Notes: generated by a model not told the origin, from the letters alone. A DNA stretch of 41,764 nucleotides from an uncultured Erysipelotrichaceae bacterium (GCA_902800905.1 CADCGC010000010.1:1-41764); one strand, 5' to 3'; positions 26,671 through 35,893 are shown, counted from the first letter of the stretch. A program made the numbers and translations.

Positions 26671-27509
26671 TATTTAATCAAATCCTTGATGTGATTTTTT
26701 CTTACTCCAAATAGCTCACTAACAATTTCAATCGCATCTTTCTTTGAGACACCTTTACTTATAAAGTAATTAACTCTATTTATTACTTCATCATCGCTCA
26801 TTGGTTCATCATTTTTATTTCCTTCAACGATGATAACCATCTCACCTTTTAGTGTTGCTTCATCTATTTCACATAATTCAGATAATGAGCCATAAATTTT
26901 TTCTTCGTTGAGTTTTGTTAATTCTCTTTGCAAAGAAATTTTTCTATCTCCAAGAACTTCTAACATTAATGACAAAGTTTGCTTAATTCTATGTGGACTT
27001 TCATAAAAACAAAGGGTTTCTTGCTTGTTTTTGATGCTTCCAAGTTCTTGTTTTGCTTCGTTTTCTTTAGCGGATAAGAAGCCGTGGAAATAGAAATGAC
27101 CAGTGTCTAATCCAGAACTCACTAAGGCATTAATAAAAGCCGAACTGCCAGACACAACTGAGACCGCAATATCGTTTTCAATACATAGTTTTGTTAATAA
27201 ATATCCTGGATCACTAATACCTGGATAGCCAGCGTCACTCATATATGCGACTTTTTTGCCGTTTTTGATTTCACTTATGAGTTTTTGCGATGCTTCAATT
27301 TCATTGTGTTCTCTTAAAGAGACACAAGGTTTTTTAATATTGAATTTGTGTAATAAGTCTAATGTGTTTCTGGTATCTTCCGCTGCAACTAAATCACAAT
27401 CATTAACTACTTCTAAAGCGCGCGGAGAAAATTCTCCAAGATTTCCAATTGGAGTGGCAATTAGATATAAGACTGGAAGGGAATTATTGAAAGACTTATT
27501 TCTCTTCAT
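26670..27509 (-). CDS. rsmI: 16S rRNA 2'-O-ribose C1402 methyltransferase RsmI
   Basis: SAM-dependent tetrapyrrole-methylase-fold enzyme that methylates the ribose of C1402 in 16S rRNA. Visible are LYLIATPIGNLGEFSPRALE at the N-terminus, AAEDTRNT, VAYMSDAGYPGISDPG (SAM loop), VSGSSAFINALVSSGL and FYFHGFLS. The frame is open to 27635, but the family start is MKRNKSFNNSLPVLYL, giving 279 residues and a 14-nt overlap with ricT. AAGGAAAG lies upstream. Last gene of the dnaX operon. Confidence 0.94.
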   Translation of the reverse strand: MKRNKSFNNSLPVLYLIATPIGNLGEFSPRALEVVNDCDLVAAEDTRNTLDLLHKFNIKKPCVSLREHNEIEASQKLISEIKNGKKVAYMSDAGYPGISDPGYLLTKLCIENDIAVSVVSGSSAFINALVSSGLDTGHFYFHGFLSAKENEAKQELGSIKNKQETLCFYESPHRIKQTLSLMLEVLGDRKISLQRELTKLNEEKIYGSLSELCEIDEATLKGEMVIIVEGNKNDEPMSDDEVINRVNYFISKGVSKKDAIEIVSELFGVRKNHIKDLIK

Positions 27510-28401
27510 TCGATTTCTTCTTTTGCTTTCCTTGTTGTTCTTGCTTATTTTCTTCTCTTGGTGGGCGTGGTCTCCAACGAGTTTGTTTAACAAATTCTTC
27601 AAGAGATAAGAATTTAGAGTCGTCTGGATTATCAATCTTTACCATTTTTGAAACAACATTAATTGTGGTAACTTCATATTCGACTTTGTCGATGAAGACT
27701 TTTGTTCCTAGTTGTGGGAAGTCTTTCTTTAAATCTGTATATGCATCATCTTCGTATTTAAGGCAACATAAAAGTTTTCCACAGTGACCAGAAAGCTTTG
27801 GTATATTGATTGCTAACATTTGATTTTTAGCGCGGTTAATAGAAATGCCATCAAATTCATTTAAGAAAGTTGCACAGCAAAGAGGAAGGCCGCATAATCC
27901 GATTCCTCCAACGAGTTTTGCTTTATCTCTACTACCGATTTGTCTTAGTTCGATTCTTGTATGGAGTTTAGAGGCAAGAATCTTTAATAATTCACGGAAG
28001 TCCACTCTTTCATCAGCTACATAAGTAAAAATAACTTTTCCTTTATCTAGAGTGTATTCACATGAGATTAAATTCATATCTAAATTGATGCGTTTAACCT
28101 CGTTCCTACATATTTCTAACGCCACTTCTGCATCTTTTAGGTTGATGTCGTGGAGTTTTATATCAACATCTGTTGCTTTTCTTAAGATTGGCTTAAGTTC
28201 AAGAACGCTTTTATATTGAGAAATACTGATTGGTTCAAAACACACTTCGCCAAGTTCTGGACCATGTGTTGTTTCTACAACAACTTTATCTCCGATTTGG
28301 ATGTTTAGATCAGAGAAGCCAAAAAAATAAGCGTGTGTGGAATGGTGGAATTTGATTCCGACATAGTATTGAAATTTACTTGTGCTATTTTGTTCTTCCA
28401 T
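27496..28401 (-). CDS. ricT: PSP1-domain protein RicT (YaaT)
   Basis: In Bacillus RicT forms a complex with RicA and RicF that carries Fe-S clusters and tunes RNase Y processing, competence and biofilm. The PSP1 domain covers most of residues 10-250. The Cys-rich signature GLCGLPLCCATFL followed by SGHCGKLLCCLKYE is present, with enough Cys for cluster binding. The 301 residues end in a Lys/Glu/Gln-rich tail. It lies four bases after holB and overlaps rsmI by 14 nt, as in the Bacillus tmk-holB-yaaT region. The partners ricA and ricF are not in this window. Confidence 0.93.
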   Translation of the reverse strand: MEEQNSTSKFQYYVGIKFHHSTHAYFFGFSDLNIQIGDKVVVETTHGPELGEVCFEPISISQYKSVLELKPILRKATDVDIKLHDINLKDAEVALEICRNEVKRINLDMNLISCEYTLDKGKVIFTYVADERVDFRELLKILASKLHTRIELRQIGSRDKAKLVGGIGLCGLPLCCATFLNEFDGISINRAKNQMLAINIPKLSGHCGKLLCCLKYEDDAYTDLKKDFPQLGTKVFIDKVEYEVTTINVVSKMVKIDNPDDSKFLSLEEFVKQTRWRPRPPREENKQEQQGKQKKKSNEEK

Positions 28402-28405
28402 GTGG

Positions 28406-29398
28406 TTACTCCTTTACGAGTTTTAAGATAAGGTGGTCAATTAATAGACCGATATTAACGTTAAGGTTAGCGATATTTCTAACTTTTAATATTTCAATTA
28501 ATGATTCTTGAATGTGAGGCAACTTTGTAGATAGAGGTTCAAGTATGTCTCTATAACTTTTTAAATATATATCCTTTTTGGAAATTATATTTAATATATC
28601 TTCATACACTTGAGACAATAGGTCAATGAAGAATCTTAATTCTTCTTTTGTTTTTATTAATGGAATGACAATAGTTTGACTATAGAAGATAACATCTTTG
28701 TAGTTTCCACCAAGCATTTGGTCTAATAATCCATTTAATGCTTTTTTTGCTTCGCGATAATTGTCGCTTTCCTCTTCATTCTTAAGGAAATCAAAGATTA
28801 ATTCACCATCGTTATAAAAATAAGACAATAATTCAGCGTCATCTTGTTCTATTGTTAAGGATTCAGCGTCTTCAATTACAATACTTCTTGAGACACTTTT
28901 AAGTGGCAAAACCTGACATCTACTAACAATTGTTGGTAATACGTTATTTATATTATTAGTCGTCAAGAAAGCATAAATTTCACTTTCGGGTTCTTCTAAG
29001 AATTTAAGAATAGAGTTAACAGCTTCAGCGGTCATGTTTTCCACAAGGTTTACTATGTAAATCATGACACCTTTGGTTTCTAACGCTGTTTTTTCAAATC
29101 TACTTTCTATATTTAAAACATCATCTTTTTTAATGCTGGCTTTACTACCATCTAATTTGATTATGTCTGGATAGTTATCACTTTCAATTCTTAAACATGT
29201 AATACAGTTGTCACATGCAAGCGGACTTGGTTCATCACATAAAATTGATTTTGCTAAATACTGAGCAACTTCATATAACGGTGTTCCTGGGTTTCCAACA
29301 AGCAAATAAGCATGTGAAAGAGTGTGCTTTTCAAAAGCATTCAAAAAAGTTTTATATATAATTGGTTGATTATCTTTTAAGTATTTTCCTATTTGCAT
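28406..29398 (-). CDS. holB: DNA polymerase III delta-prime subunit
   Basis: Clamp-loader subunit. AAA+-like fold with a degenerate P-loop (LLVGNPGTPLYEV, no GKT), a Cys cluster CDEPSPLACDNCITC of zinc-binding type, and the sensor/SRC motif TIVSRCQVLPL. The C-terminal helical region is divergent, as usual. Length is 330 residues. Its start overlaps tmk by 10 nt. It acts with dnaX products from the same operon, so two clamp-loader subunits are co-expressed. Confidence 0.92.
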   Translation of the reverse strand: MQIGKYLKDNQPIIYKTFLNAFEKHTLSHAYLLVGNPGTPLYEVAQYLAKSILCDEPSPLACDNCITCLRIESDNYPDIIKLDGSKASIKKDDVLNIESRFEKTALETKGVMIYIVNLVENMTAEAVNSILKFLEEPESEIYAFLTTNNINNVLPTIVSRCQVLPLKSVSRSIVIEDAESLTIEQDDAELLSYFYNDGELIFDFLKNEEESDNYREAKKALNGLLDQMLGGNYKDVIFYSQTIVIPLIKTKEELRFFIDLLSQVYEDILNIISKKDIYLKSYRDILEPLSTKLPHIQESLIEILKVRNIANLNVNIGLLIDHLILKLVKE

Positions 29399-30009
29399 AG
29401 TCTAGATGTAATTGCTTCTAGTGTTGCTCTAGCGACATCTTCTCTTGATTGAGAGGCATCAATGATAACATAACGATCTGGATAACGCTTTGCTAAAGCA
29501 AGGAATGTGTCTCTGACCTTTTTATGAAACTCCAATTTTTCTAAATCAAGTCTATTGACTTCTCTATTGGCGTTACTGGCAATTCTTGCTAAACCAACTT
29601 CTGGTTTAATATCGAATAATAATGTTAAATCAGGCCAAGTGTTTTCTGTTGCGAACAAATTGACATTTAGAATTTCTTCAACGCCTAATCCTCTTGCGCC
29701 ACCTTGATACGCTAAAGAAGAATCGAGATAACGATCGCAAACAACAATCTTTCCTTCTTTAAGAGCTGGCCAAACTTTCTCTACCAAGTGTTGCCTTCTA
29801 CTAGCGGCGTATAATAAAGCTTCTGTTCTTGGATCCATCTTAGTGTTGTCTTTGTCTAAGATGACGTTTCGAATTTGTTCGGAAATAGGAGTCCCTCCTG
29901 GTTCACGGGTGCGAACGATTTCATAACCCATTTGCTCTAATGCTTTTACTGCTGCATCAACCGCGGTTGTTTTTCCTGATCCTTCAGGACCTTCTAAAGT
30001 AATAAACAT
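29389..30009 (-). CDS. tmk: Thymidylate kinase
   Basis: Phosphorylates dTMP to dTDP. P-loop LEGPEGSGKTTAVDAA at residues 4-19, TREPGGTPISEQIR next, the DRY motif CDRYLDSSLAYQGGARGLG, and the lid region near RIASNANREVNRLD. Length is 206 residues. Follows recR after 12 nt and overlaps holB by 10 nt. It has AAGGGGG-type sequence before the ATG. Confidence 0.96.
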   Translation of the reverse strand: MFITLEGPEGSGKTTAVDAAVKALEQMGYEIVRTREPGGTPISEQIRNVILDKDNTKMDPRTEALLYAASRRQHLVEKVWPALKEGKIVVCDRYLDSSLAYQGGARGLGVEEILNVNLFATENTWPDLTLLFDIKPEVGLARIASNANREVNRLDLEKLEFHKKVRDTFLALAKRYPDRYVIIDASQSREDVARATLEAITSRLCK

Positions 30010-30021
30010 ATAAGAACCCCC

Positions 30022-30618
30022 TTAAATTTTATGTCTTCCTTCTAAAGCTTTGGACAAAGTTAGTGGATCTACATAATCCAAATTTCCACCAATTTGAAGC
30101 CCGTATGCAAGACGTGTAACTTTAATGTTATATTTCCCAATTATTTTTGCCAAATATGCTGAAGTGGTTTCTCCATCCACAGTTGGATTGGTTGCAATAA
30201 TCACTTCTTCAAAAGAACTATTTTCAAGTCTCTTTAATAAAGAATTTATATTTAATGAATCAGCATTCATTCCTCTTGCGAGCGATAGCTCTCCATTTAA
30301 CACGTGATATTGTCCATGGAAAGAGTTACTTTTTTCAATTGACATAACATCTTTTGAATGCGAGACAACCATCAAAATATTTTGATCGCGGTTTTTGTCA
30401 TCACAAATATAACATCCATCAATATCCGTAATCATTCCACATGTTGGACAAAAATGAATCTTTTCTTTTAATTCAGATAATGAGTTTGCGATGGACTTTA
30501 AATCTTCATCAGAAAAATCGAGAAGGGCGTACGCCATACGTTCGGCGCTTTTCTTTCCAACTCCAGGTAACTTATATAAGTTCTCGATTAAAACATCTAA
30601 AGACTTTAATCTTTCCAT
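30022..30618 (-). CDS. recR: Recombination mediator RecR
   Basis: Ring-forming protein that works with RecF and RecO. N-terminal helix-hairpin-helix (LPGVGKKSAERMAYALL), a C4 zinc finger (CPTCGMITDIDGCYIC), a Toprim domain (ILMVVSHSKDVMSIEKS, then GELSLARGMN) and the C-terminal GGNLDYVDPLTLSKAL Walker-like region. The 198 residues are exact for the family. Two bases separate it from ebfC. The dnaX-ebfC-recR order is nearly universal. Confidence 0.96.
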   Translation of the reverse strand: MERLKSLDVLIENLYKLPGVGKKSAERMAYALLDFSDEDLKSIANSLSELKEKIHFCPTCGMITDIDGCYICDDKNRDQNILMVVSHSKDVMSIEKSNSFHGQYHVLNGELSLARGMNADSLNINSLLKRLENSSFEEVIIATNPTVDGETTSAYLAKIIGKYNIKVTRLAYGLQIGGNLDYVDPLTLSKALEGRHKI

Positions 30619-30620
30619 TA

Positions 30621-30926
30621 TTAAAATCCAAAGCCTCCTTTTTGGCCTGTGATTTTTTCTTCAACTTCATCCCTCTCTTTAGAGATTTGTTCAAATAGTT
30701 CATTCAATCCAGAAACGATTAAATCTTCAATCATCTCTTTGTTATCAGAATCAAATCCATCTTTCTCAATATTGATTGATTGAATTTGCTTGTTTCCTGT
30801 GACAACGATTTCAACTAAGCCGGCCTTATTGACCCTATATTCTTTTGCGTCAATTGCCGCTAAAGCTTTTTGAAGCTCTCTTTGCATTTTTTGAGCTTGA
30901 ATCATCATTTGTTGCATTTGGTTCAT
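30621..30926 (-). CDS. ebfC: Nucleoid-associated protein, YbaB/EbfC family
   Basis: A small DNA-binding protein of 101 residues forming dimers. N-terminal helix rich in Met and Gln (MNQMQQMMIQAQKMQRELQK), central beta sheet (VEIVVTGNKQIQSINI), and a C-terminal helix. It lies between dnaX and recR with gaps of 5 and 2 nt. The exact role is unsettled even in model bacteria. Confidence 0.93.
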   Translation of the reverse strand: MNQMQQMMIQAQKMQRELQKALAAIDAKEYRVNKAGLVEIVVTGNKQIQSINIEKDGFDSDNKEMIEDLIVSGLNELFEQISKERDEVEEKITGQKGGFGF

Positions 30927-30931
30927 AATTT

Positions 30932-32629
30932 TTAATCTCCAATAAATTCTAAAACCACATCTTTTGGTTTTGGTAGTTTACCAATTTGTAATAGATTTCT
31001 ATATAATGCCTGTAAATCAATTGATTTGTTTCTATTCACAGCGTAGACAAACATTTTTCTATGGAAAATATTTTGAATAACAGTCTGTAATTCTGCTTGA
31101 TTGTTTTTTAAATTTATTTTCTCGGCTAATTTAGGCATTTGGTATTCGAGCACGACAATGTTTTTGCTTGCAACAAGTGGCCTACCATCAATCAAAAGCG
31201 TCGCCGCCTTTCCAACAAGTGGATGAGTGCTTAATTTTTTAACATTCTTCCAACCTTCAAGGAGTTCTGCTTTTATTTCTTTGGTTGAAATTGCCATAAC
31301 GCTAATCATTAATTGATCATCGATTTCGAAAGAATCTTCTTTCTCGGCGTCTTTTAAATAAATAACATCATCAACAATCTTAATGTCAGAATCAAACACG
31401 ATTGGTTCTTCTTTCTTTTCAATTGGTTTAACTTCTTCAATGACTTTCTTTTCTTCCACAACTTGCTTTTTCTCTTCAACCACAACTGATTTAGGTGTAG
31501 GAAGTGGCTTATTTTCTTCTTTTTTAGGTTGTTCAATTACTCTTTGAGGAGTTATATCTAATGAAGTTAATTTGATTAAAGAAATCTCAAAAACTGGATT
31601 GATTGAGGTAACGGTTTTATAGTCCTTAACTGTTCCCATCAAGACATCAATCATTCTAATTGCTAAGTCGCTTGGGATATTTCTAGATAATTCTTTTGCT
31701 TCTTCTTCGTTTAAACTTTCAAGGTATTCCTTGTTCGCAGAAGAATTGAAGATAACAACATCCTTTAGGATGACTAATAAGTCCTCGGTTAATCTCTTGA
31801 TATCCGTTCCTTTAGTAACATAGTTATCTAGTCTTTGAAGAACATCCGCCATATCATGATTAATAATTGATTCAATTAATTTGATTTTCTCTTCTTTGCT
31901 CTCTAAAGCAAAAATATCTAAGATGTCTTTTGTGTTTAATTTATTTCCAGAGAAGGCGAGAACTTTTTCTAAGATTGATAAAGCGTCTCTCATTCCTCCG
32001 TCGGCGAGTTGGACCACTAATTCAATCGCTTCTTCGTTATATTCAACGTTTTCGATTGCGAGAATGTCTTTAATTCTTTCTTTGATGTCGTGTTCACTAA
32101 CTTTGTTGAAGTCATATCTTTGGCATCTACTTAAAATCGTTGGAAGGATTTTATGAGGTTCTGTAGTTGCTAAAATGAAAATTACATGCGCTGGTGGTTC
32201 TTCTAAGGTTTTTAGAAGAGCATTAAACGCTCCGGTTGAAAGCATATGAACCTCATCGATAATATACACTTTATATTTGCCAAGTATGGTTCCGTATTTG
32301 ACTTTATCAATTAATTCACGAATTTCGTCGACACCATTATTACTAGCAGCATCGAGTTCTATGACGTCAGGATGGGTTCCATCTGTAATAGCGACACAGT
32401 TTTTACATTTGTTGCACTGACAGCCTATGCCTTCTTCACAGTTAAGTGCTTTGGCAAATAATTTTGCCATTGTTGTTTTTCCGGTTCCTCTAGGACCTGC
32501 AAAAAGATAAGCATGAGCAATCTTTCCGGTTGCTAATGCGTTCTTTAAAGTTCTTACAATATGTTCTTGTCCTGCAACTTCTTCAAAAGATTGTGGACGA
32601 TATGTTCTATATAATGCTTTATATGCCAT
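30932..32629 (-). CDS. dnaX: DNA polymerase III gamma/tau subunit
   Basis: Clamp-loader ATPase. Start MAYKALYRTYRPQSFEEVAG, Walker A GPRGTGKTTMAK, a zinc module CQCNKCKNC, Walker B VYIIDEVHML, and SRC motif ILSRCQRYDF. After residue about 370 there is a Lys/Glu-rich linker and a tau-type C-terminal domain. The frame is open to an upstream ATG at 32716, but the family start is the ATG at 32627-32629 with AGGT seven bases upstream, giving 565 residues. A promoter overlaps the rejected extension. First gene of the operon that ends with rsmI. Confidence 0.95.
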   Translation of the reverse strand: MAYKALYRTYRPQSFEEVAGQEHIVRTLKNALATGKIAHAYLFAGPRGTGKTTMAKLFAKALNCEEGIGCQCNKCKNCVAITDGTHPDVIELDAASNNGVDEIRELIDKVKYGTILGKYKVYIIDEVHMLSTGAFNALLKTLEEPPAHVIFILATTEPHKILPTILSRCQRYDFNKVSEHDIKERIKDILAIENVEYNEEAIELVVQLADGGMRDALSILEKVLAFSGNKLNTKDILDIFALESKEEKIKLIESIINHDMADVLQRLDNYVTKGTDIKRLTEDLLVILKDVVIFNSSANKEYLESLNEEEAKELSRNIPSDLAIRMIDVLMGTVKDYKTVTSINPVFEISLIKLTSLDITPQRVIEQPKKEENKPLPTPKSVVVEEKKQVVEEKKVIEEVKPIEKKEEPIVFDSDIKIVDDVIYLKDAEKEDSFEIDDQLMISVMAISTKEIKAELLEGWKNVKKLSTHPLVGKAATLLIDGRPLVASKNIVVLEYQMPKLAEKINLKNNQAELQTVIQNIFHRKMFVYAVNRNKSIDLQALYRNLLQIGKLPKPKDVVLEFIGD

Positions 32630-32646
32630 AAATCTACCTGCAATTA

Positions 32647-32675
32647 AGTATACATTAGTGTTTGCTTTCTTTGAA
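32647..32675 (-). promoter_or_regulatory. dnaX operon promoter
   Basis: TTCAAA (reverse complement at 32670-32675), 17 nt and TATACT (32647-32652). It lies inside the longer open frame, which supports the dnaX start at 32629. Confidence 0.6.
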
Positions 32676-32732
32676 GGATTAATATGAATATTAACGAATA
32701 TTTTTTCTTTCTTCATTAATATAGCAATATTA

Positions 32733-32741
32733 TGGTATAAT
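32733..32741 (+). promoter_or_regulatory. prfA operon extended -10 promoter
   Basis: TGGTATAAT is a perfect extended -10 box; no good -35 is needed or seen. The leader is about 14 nt and carries GAGG. It is divergent from the dnaX promoter about 60 bases away. Confidence 0.65.
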
Positions 32742-32762
32742 CAACCCGGCAAAGAGGTAATT

Positions 32763-33839
32763 ATGGAAGAAGGAATGCAACAACGACTTATTGTCGCCAC
32801 AAAAAGATTAGAAGAAATTGATAAAGAACTACTTGATGAAAACACAATGAAAGATATTAAACATTTCCGTGAGATATCTAAAGAAAGAGCGGTTCTTGAA
32901 CCTCAAGTTGAGGCTTTTAATCGTTACAATAAATATTCTTCCGAATTAGCAGAAGCTATCGAAATGAGTAACGATAGTGATCCAGACCTTTCTGAAATGG
33001 GAAAAGAAGAAGCTAAGAGATTAACTAAAGAATTAGAAAATCTTGAAGAAGAATTAAGACAGCTTCTTTTACCAAAAGATCCAAATGATGATAAAAATAT
33101 CATCGTTGAAATTAGAGGGGCTGCTGGAGGAGATGAAGCAAACATCTTTGCAGGCGATTTATTTAGAATGTATACAAGATACGCTGAAAGCCAAGGCTGG
33201 AAGATCCAAATGATGGACCAATATCCTTCTGAAGCCGGCGGTTTCTCTCAAGTATCATTTATGATTAAAGGAAAAATGGTCTACTCAAAACTTAAGTTTG
33301 AAAGTGGCGCTCACCGTGTTCAAAGAGTTCCAAAAACCGAAGCAAGCGGAAGAATCCATACATCAACTGCGACAGTTTTAGTTATGCCAGAAGCTGAAGA
33401 AATCGATGTTGAAATCAATCCAAACGATTTACAAGTTGATACATATCATTCACAAGGAGCTGGTGGACAAAACGTTAACAAAACAGAATCCGCGGTTCGT
33501 ATTACACACATCCCAACCGGAATCGTTGTTGCGTGCCAAACCGAAAAATCTCAAATTCAAAACAGAGAAATCGCTATGCAAATGTTAAGAGCAAAGATGT
33601 ATTCCACAATGCTTGAAAAACAACAAGAAGAAATCGGAGCTGAGAGAAAACTTAAAATCGGCACTGGTGAAAGAAGCGAAAAAATTAGAACATACAACTA
33701 TCCACAAAATAGAGTTACAGATCATAGAATTGGTTTCACAATTCAACAATTAGATAGAGTCATGGAAGGTGATCTCGAAGCAATTATTGAAGCTTTGATT
33801 CACTTTGACCAATCTCAAAAAATCGCAGGTGAGAATTAA
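32763..33839 (+). CDS. prfA: Peptide chain release factor 1
   Basis: Recognises UAA and UAG. The codon-reading tripeptide is Pro-Lys-Thr at 190-192 (RVPKTEASGRIHTST), the RF1 PxT type rather than RF2 SPF. The GGQ loop at 234-236 (SQGAGGQNVNKT) triggers hydrolysis. The 358 residues are normal. GAGG lies eight bases before the ATG. prmC, whose product methylates the GGQ Gln, overlaps the stop by one base (TAATG). prfB lies at the window's right end, so both factors are present. Confidence 0.96.
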   Translation: MEEGMQQRLIVATKRLEEIDKELLDENTMKDIKHFREISKERAVLEPQVEAFNRYNKYSSELAEAIEMSNDSDPDLSEMGKEEAKRLTKELENLEEELRQLLLPKDPNDDKNIIVEIRGAAGGDEANIFAGDLFRMYTRYAESQGWKIQMMDQYPSEAGGFSQVSFMIKGKMVYSKLKFESGAHRVQRVPKTEASGRIHTSTATVLVMPEAEEIDVEINPNDLQVDTYHSQGAGGQNVNKTESAVRITHIPTGIVVACQTEKSQIQNREIAMQMLRAKMYSTMLEKQQEEIGAERKLKIGTGERSEKIRTYNYPQNRVTDHRIGFTIQQLDRVMEGDLEAIIEALIHFDQSQKIAGEN

Positions 33840-34699
33840 TGACTTACCGTGAACTATATTTCGAGTTAAAGAAAAAAGAAAATAAATATTTGAATAACAC
33901 CGCAATTAAAACGCTATTACAAGACGATGGCGGTTTTAATGATTTTTTTAACCTCATAAGTCATTTTGATGAAGAAGTTAAAAATTTAGATAAGATTAAT
34001 AAAAATATCGAAAGAATAATGAATGGAGAGCCTCTCCAATATGTTCTTGGCTATGCGTTTTTTGTTAATTCAAACTATGTTGTTGATGAGAATGTTTTGA
34101 TTCCTAGACAAGAAACAGAAGAGCTTGCTGTTGCGACTTTAAAAACCATCATAAAAATGTTTGGAAAAGAACCGAAAATCAAGATAGTAGACATTGGAAC
34201 TGGATCAGGGATCCTCGGCATATATTTAAAGGAATATTTTCCAAATTCACACGTAATTTGCACTGATATTAGCGAAAATTCACTGAAAATTGCAAAAATT
34301 AACGCAAAAAATCATAATGTAGAAATTGATTTTAGACAAGGAGATATGCTTGAGCCAATCAAAAACGAAAACGATATCTCAGTTGTCATTTCGAACCCAC
34401 CTTATATTGGTGACTCTTCTAGCGTGGAACCACAGACTTTAAAGTATGAACCACACCTTGCTCTATTTGCGGAACCAAAGACAAAATACTATGAAATTAT
34501 TATGACTTTAATCGATTCTGCTATTATGTCTAACAAATTCTTAATTGCGTTTGAAATTGGAGAAGACATGAAAGAAGAGTTAACCCGCATACTTGAAGAA
34601 AAGTATATGGGAATTATGTATAAATTTGAAAAAGATATATATGGTAAAGACCGTTATTTGTATATCATTAGAGATGAAGGAATAACGTATGTTGCGTAA
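33839..34699 (+). CDS. prmC: Release factor glutamine methyltransferase PrmC
   Basis: Methylates the Gln of the GGQ motif in RF1 and RF2 using SAM. The substrate-binding N-terminal helical domain ends near residue 80; SAM motif I is IVDIGTGSGILGIYLK, and the catalytic motif is VISNPPYIGDSSSVEPQ. IPRQETEEL precedes motif I as in the family. Length is 286 residues. Starts on the prfA stop and overlaps tsaC by 11 nt. Confidence 0.95.
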   Translation: MTYRELYFELKKKENKYLNNTAIKTLLQDDGGFNDFFNLISHFDEEVKNLDKINKNIERIMNGEPLQYVLGYAFFVNSNYVVDENVLIPRQETEELAVATLKTIIKMFGKEPKIKIVDIGTGSGILGIYLKEYFPNSHVICTDISENSLKIAKINAKNHNVEIDFRQGDMLEPIKNENDISVVISNPPYIGDSSSVEPQTLKYEPHLALFAEPKTKYYEIIMTLIDSAIMSNKFLIAFEIGEDMKEELTRILEEKYMGIMYKFEKDIYGKDRYLYIIRDEGITYVA

Positions 34700-35288
34700 A
34701 GAGTTTGAATTAGCTAAAAAGGCGTTAGATAATTCTAAAGTTATTGCTTTTCCTACTGAAACAGTTATGGGGTTAGGTGTCTATTTTGATAAATTTGATG
34801 CCTATAACTTATTAAATAAAATTAAATGTCGTCCTGAAGACAAGCCATATACTTTAATGCTTTCTAGTGCTTCCGAAATTTCAAAATACGCATTCATTGA
34901 TGGACGCGCTAAAAAAGTTATTGATGCTTTTATGCCTGGAGAGATTACTGTCCTCCTTAAATCAAAAGAATGTGTTCCTAATTATGTTACACACAACACA
35001 GGTGTAATAGGTGTTAGAGTGCCAAATATGCTCAAACTTTTAGAGTTCTTATCGTATATTAAAAAACCTCTTTTAGTTCCAAGCGCGAATAAAAGTGGCG
35101 AAAAACCCGCAATGACTTCAGAAGAAGTTAAAAGCATCTTTAAAAATGAAGTCGATTATATATTTGATGGGGAAGCAAAAGGTGGAGTTCCTTCAACTTT
35201 AGTTGACCTCACAGGCAAAGAAGTTAAAATTTATAGAGAGGGGAGTATCAAATTAGAAGATATTCTTGCTGTCATTAATAAGGAGTAA
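34689..35288 (+). CDS. tsaC: L-threonylcarbamoyladenylate synthase (short TsaC form)
   Basis: Makes threonylcarbamoyl-AMP for the t6A37 modification of ANN-reading tRNAs. YrdC fold: VIAFPTETVMGLGVYFD, the basic KCRPEDKPYTLML, MPGEITVLLK, GVIGVRVPN and PLLVPSANKSGEKPA. The 199 residues match the short form without a C-terminal Sua5 domain. In Bacillus ywlC lies near prfA-prmC as here. Overlaps prmC and is followed five bases later by rpiB. Confidence 0.93.
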   Translation: MLRKEFELAKKALDNSKVIAFPTETVMGLGVYFDKFDAYNLLNKIKCRPEDKPYTLMLSSASEISKYAFIDGRAKKVIDAFMPGEITVLLKSKECVPNYVTHNTGVIGVRVPNMLKLLEFLSYIKKPLLVPSANKSGEKPAMTSEEVKSIFKNEVDYIFDGEAKGGVPSTLVDLTGKEVKIYREGSIKLEDILAVINKE

Positions 35289-35293
35289 CAAAT

Positions 35294-35731
35294 ATGAGAA
35301 TTGCAATTGGTAGTGATCACGGTGGATTAGAATATAAGAACGCCATTAAGGAACACTTAGAATCATTAGGTTATGAAGTAAAAGATGTAGGAACCTACAC
35401 AAAAGACAGTTGTCATTATCCAATTTATGGTGAAGCTGTTGCAAGAAGTGTTGCTTCTAAAGAATCTGACTTTGGAGTAGTTGTATGTACTTCTGGAGAA
35501 GGTATCTCAATGGCGGCTAACAAAGTCAAAGGCGTTAGATGTGGCATTGCGTATAACGATGATGTAACTCGACTTATGAGACAACATAACGACGCTAACG
35601 TTATATCATTCGGGCAAGCATTTATGTCTCTTGATGATGTTATTAGAAGGATTGACATATTTCTTTCAACCGATTTTGAAGGTGGAAGACACCAAACAAG
35701 AGTAGATTTGATTTCAAATATAGAAAAATAA
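35294..35731 (+). CDS. rpiB: Ribose-5-phosphate isomerase B
   Basis: Interconverts ribose-5-phosphate and ribulose-5-phosphate; some relatives act on other aldose phosphates. RpiB/LacAB fold with IAIGSDHGGLEYKNAI, the catalytic Cys65 in VVCTSGEGISMAANK, IAYNDDVTRLMRQHNDANV and the C-terminal GGRHQTRVD. Length is 145 residues. AAGGAG lies upstream. It ends the prfA operon at a clear terminator. Confidence 0.94.
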   Translation: MRIAIGSDHGGLEYKNAIKEHLESLGYEVKDVGTYTKDSCHYPIYGEAVARSVASKESDFGVVVCTSGEGISMAANKVKGVRCGIAYNDDVTRLMRQHNDANVISFGQAFMSLDDVIRRIDIFLSTDFEGGRHQTRVDLISNIEK

Positions 35732-35750
35732 GACCCTTTGGGTCTTTTTT
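35730..35750 (+). terminator. Terminator of the prfA-rpiB operon
   Basis: AAGACCC (35730-35736) and GGGTCTT (35740-35746) with a TTT loop, then TTTT; the stem begins within the rpiB stop codon. Confidence 0.88.
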
Positions 35751-35799
35751 ATTTCACTAAAAAATTTTTATTAAAAAAATGTGTTTTTTTCACTCTTAG

Positions 35800-35893
35800 T
35801 ATAATGAGGGGACTTTTTACGTCTCAACAAAACACTTAGTTCTGAAACGCTTAGAAGAAGTGAAACCCATAATATAGAAAGGAGGTGAAATAA
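35800..35893 (+). promoter_or_regulatory. Promoter and leader of the 134-residue gene
   Basis: A perfect TATAAT at 35800-35805 follows an A/T-rich tract without a clear -35. The leader of about 80 nt can fold CACTT (around 35828) with AAGTG (around 35858), with TTCT-AGAA pairing inside. It ends in AAAGGAGGTGA, one of the strongest ribosome binding sites in the window. Confidence 0.45.

Noticed and set aside
27510-27635. 42-codon N-terminal extension of rsmI
   Set aside because: It overlaps the conserved end of ricT and has no counterpart in RsmI proteins.
32630-32716. 29-codon N-terminal extension of dnaX
   Set aside because: The family begins at MAYKALYRTYRP, and the dnaX promoter lies inside the extension.
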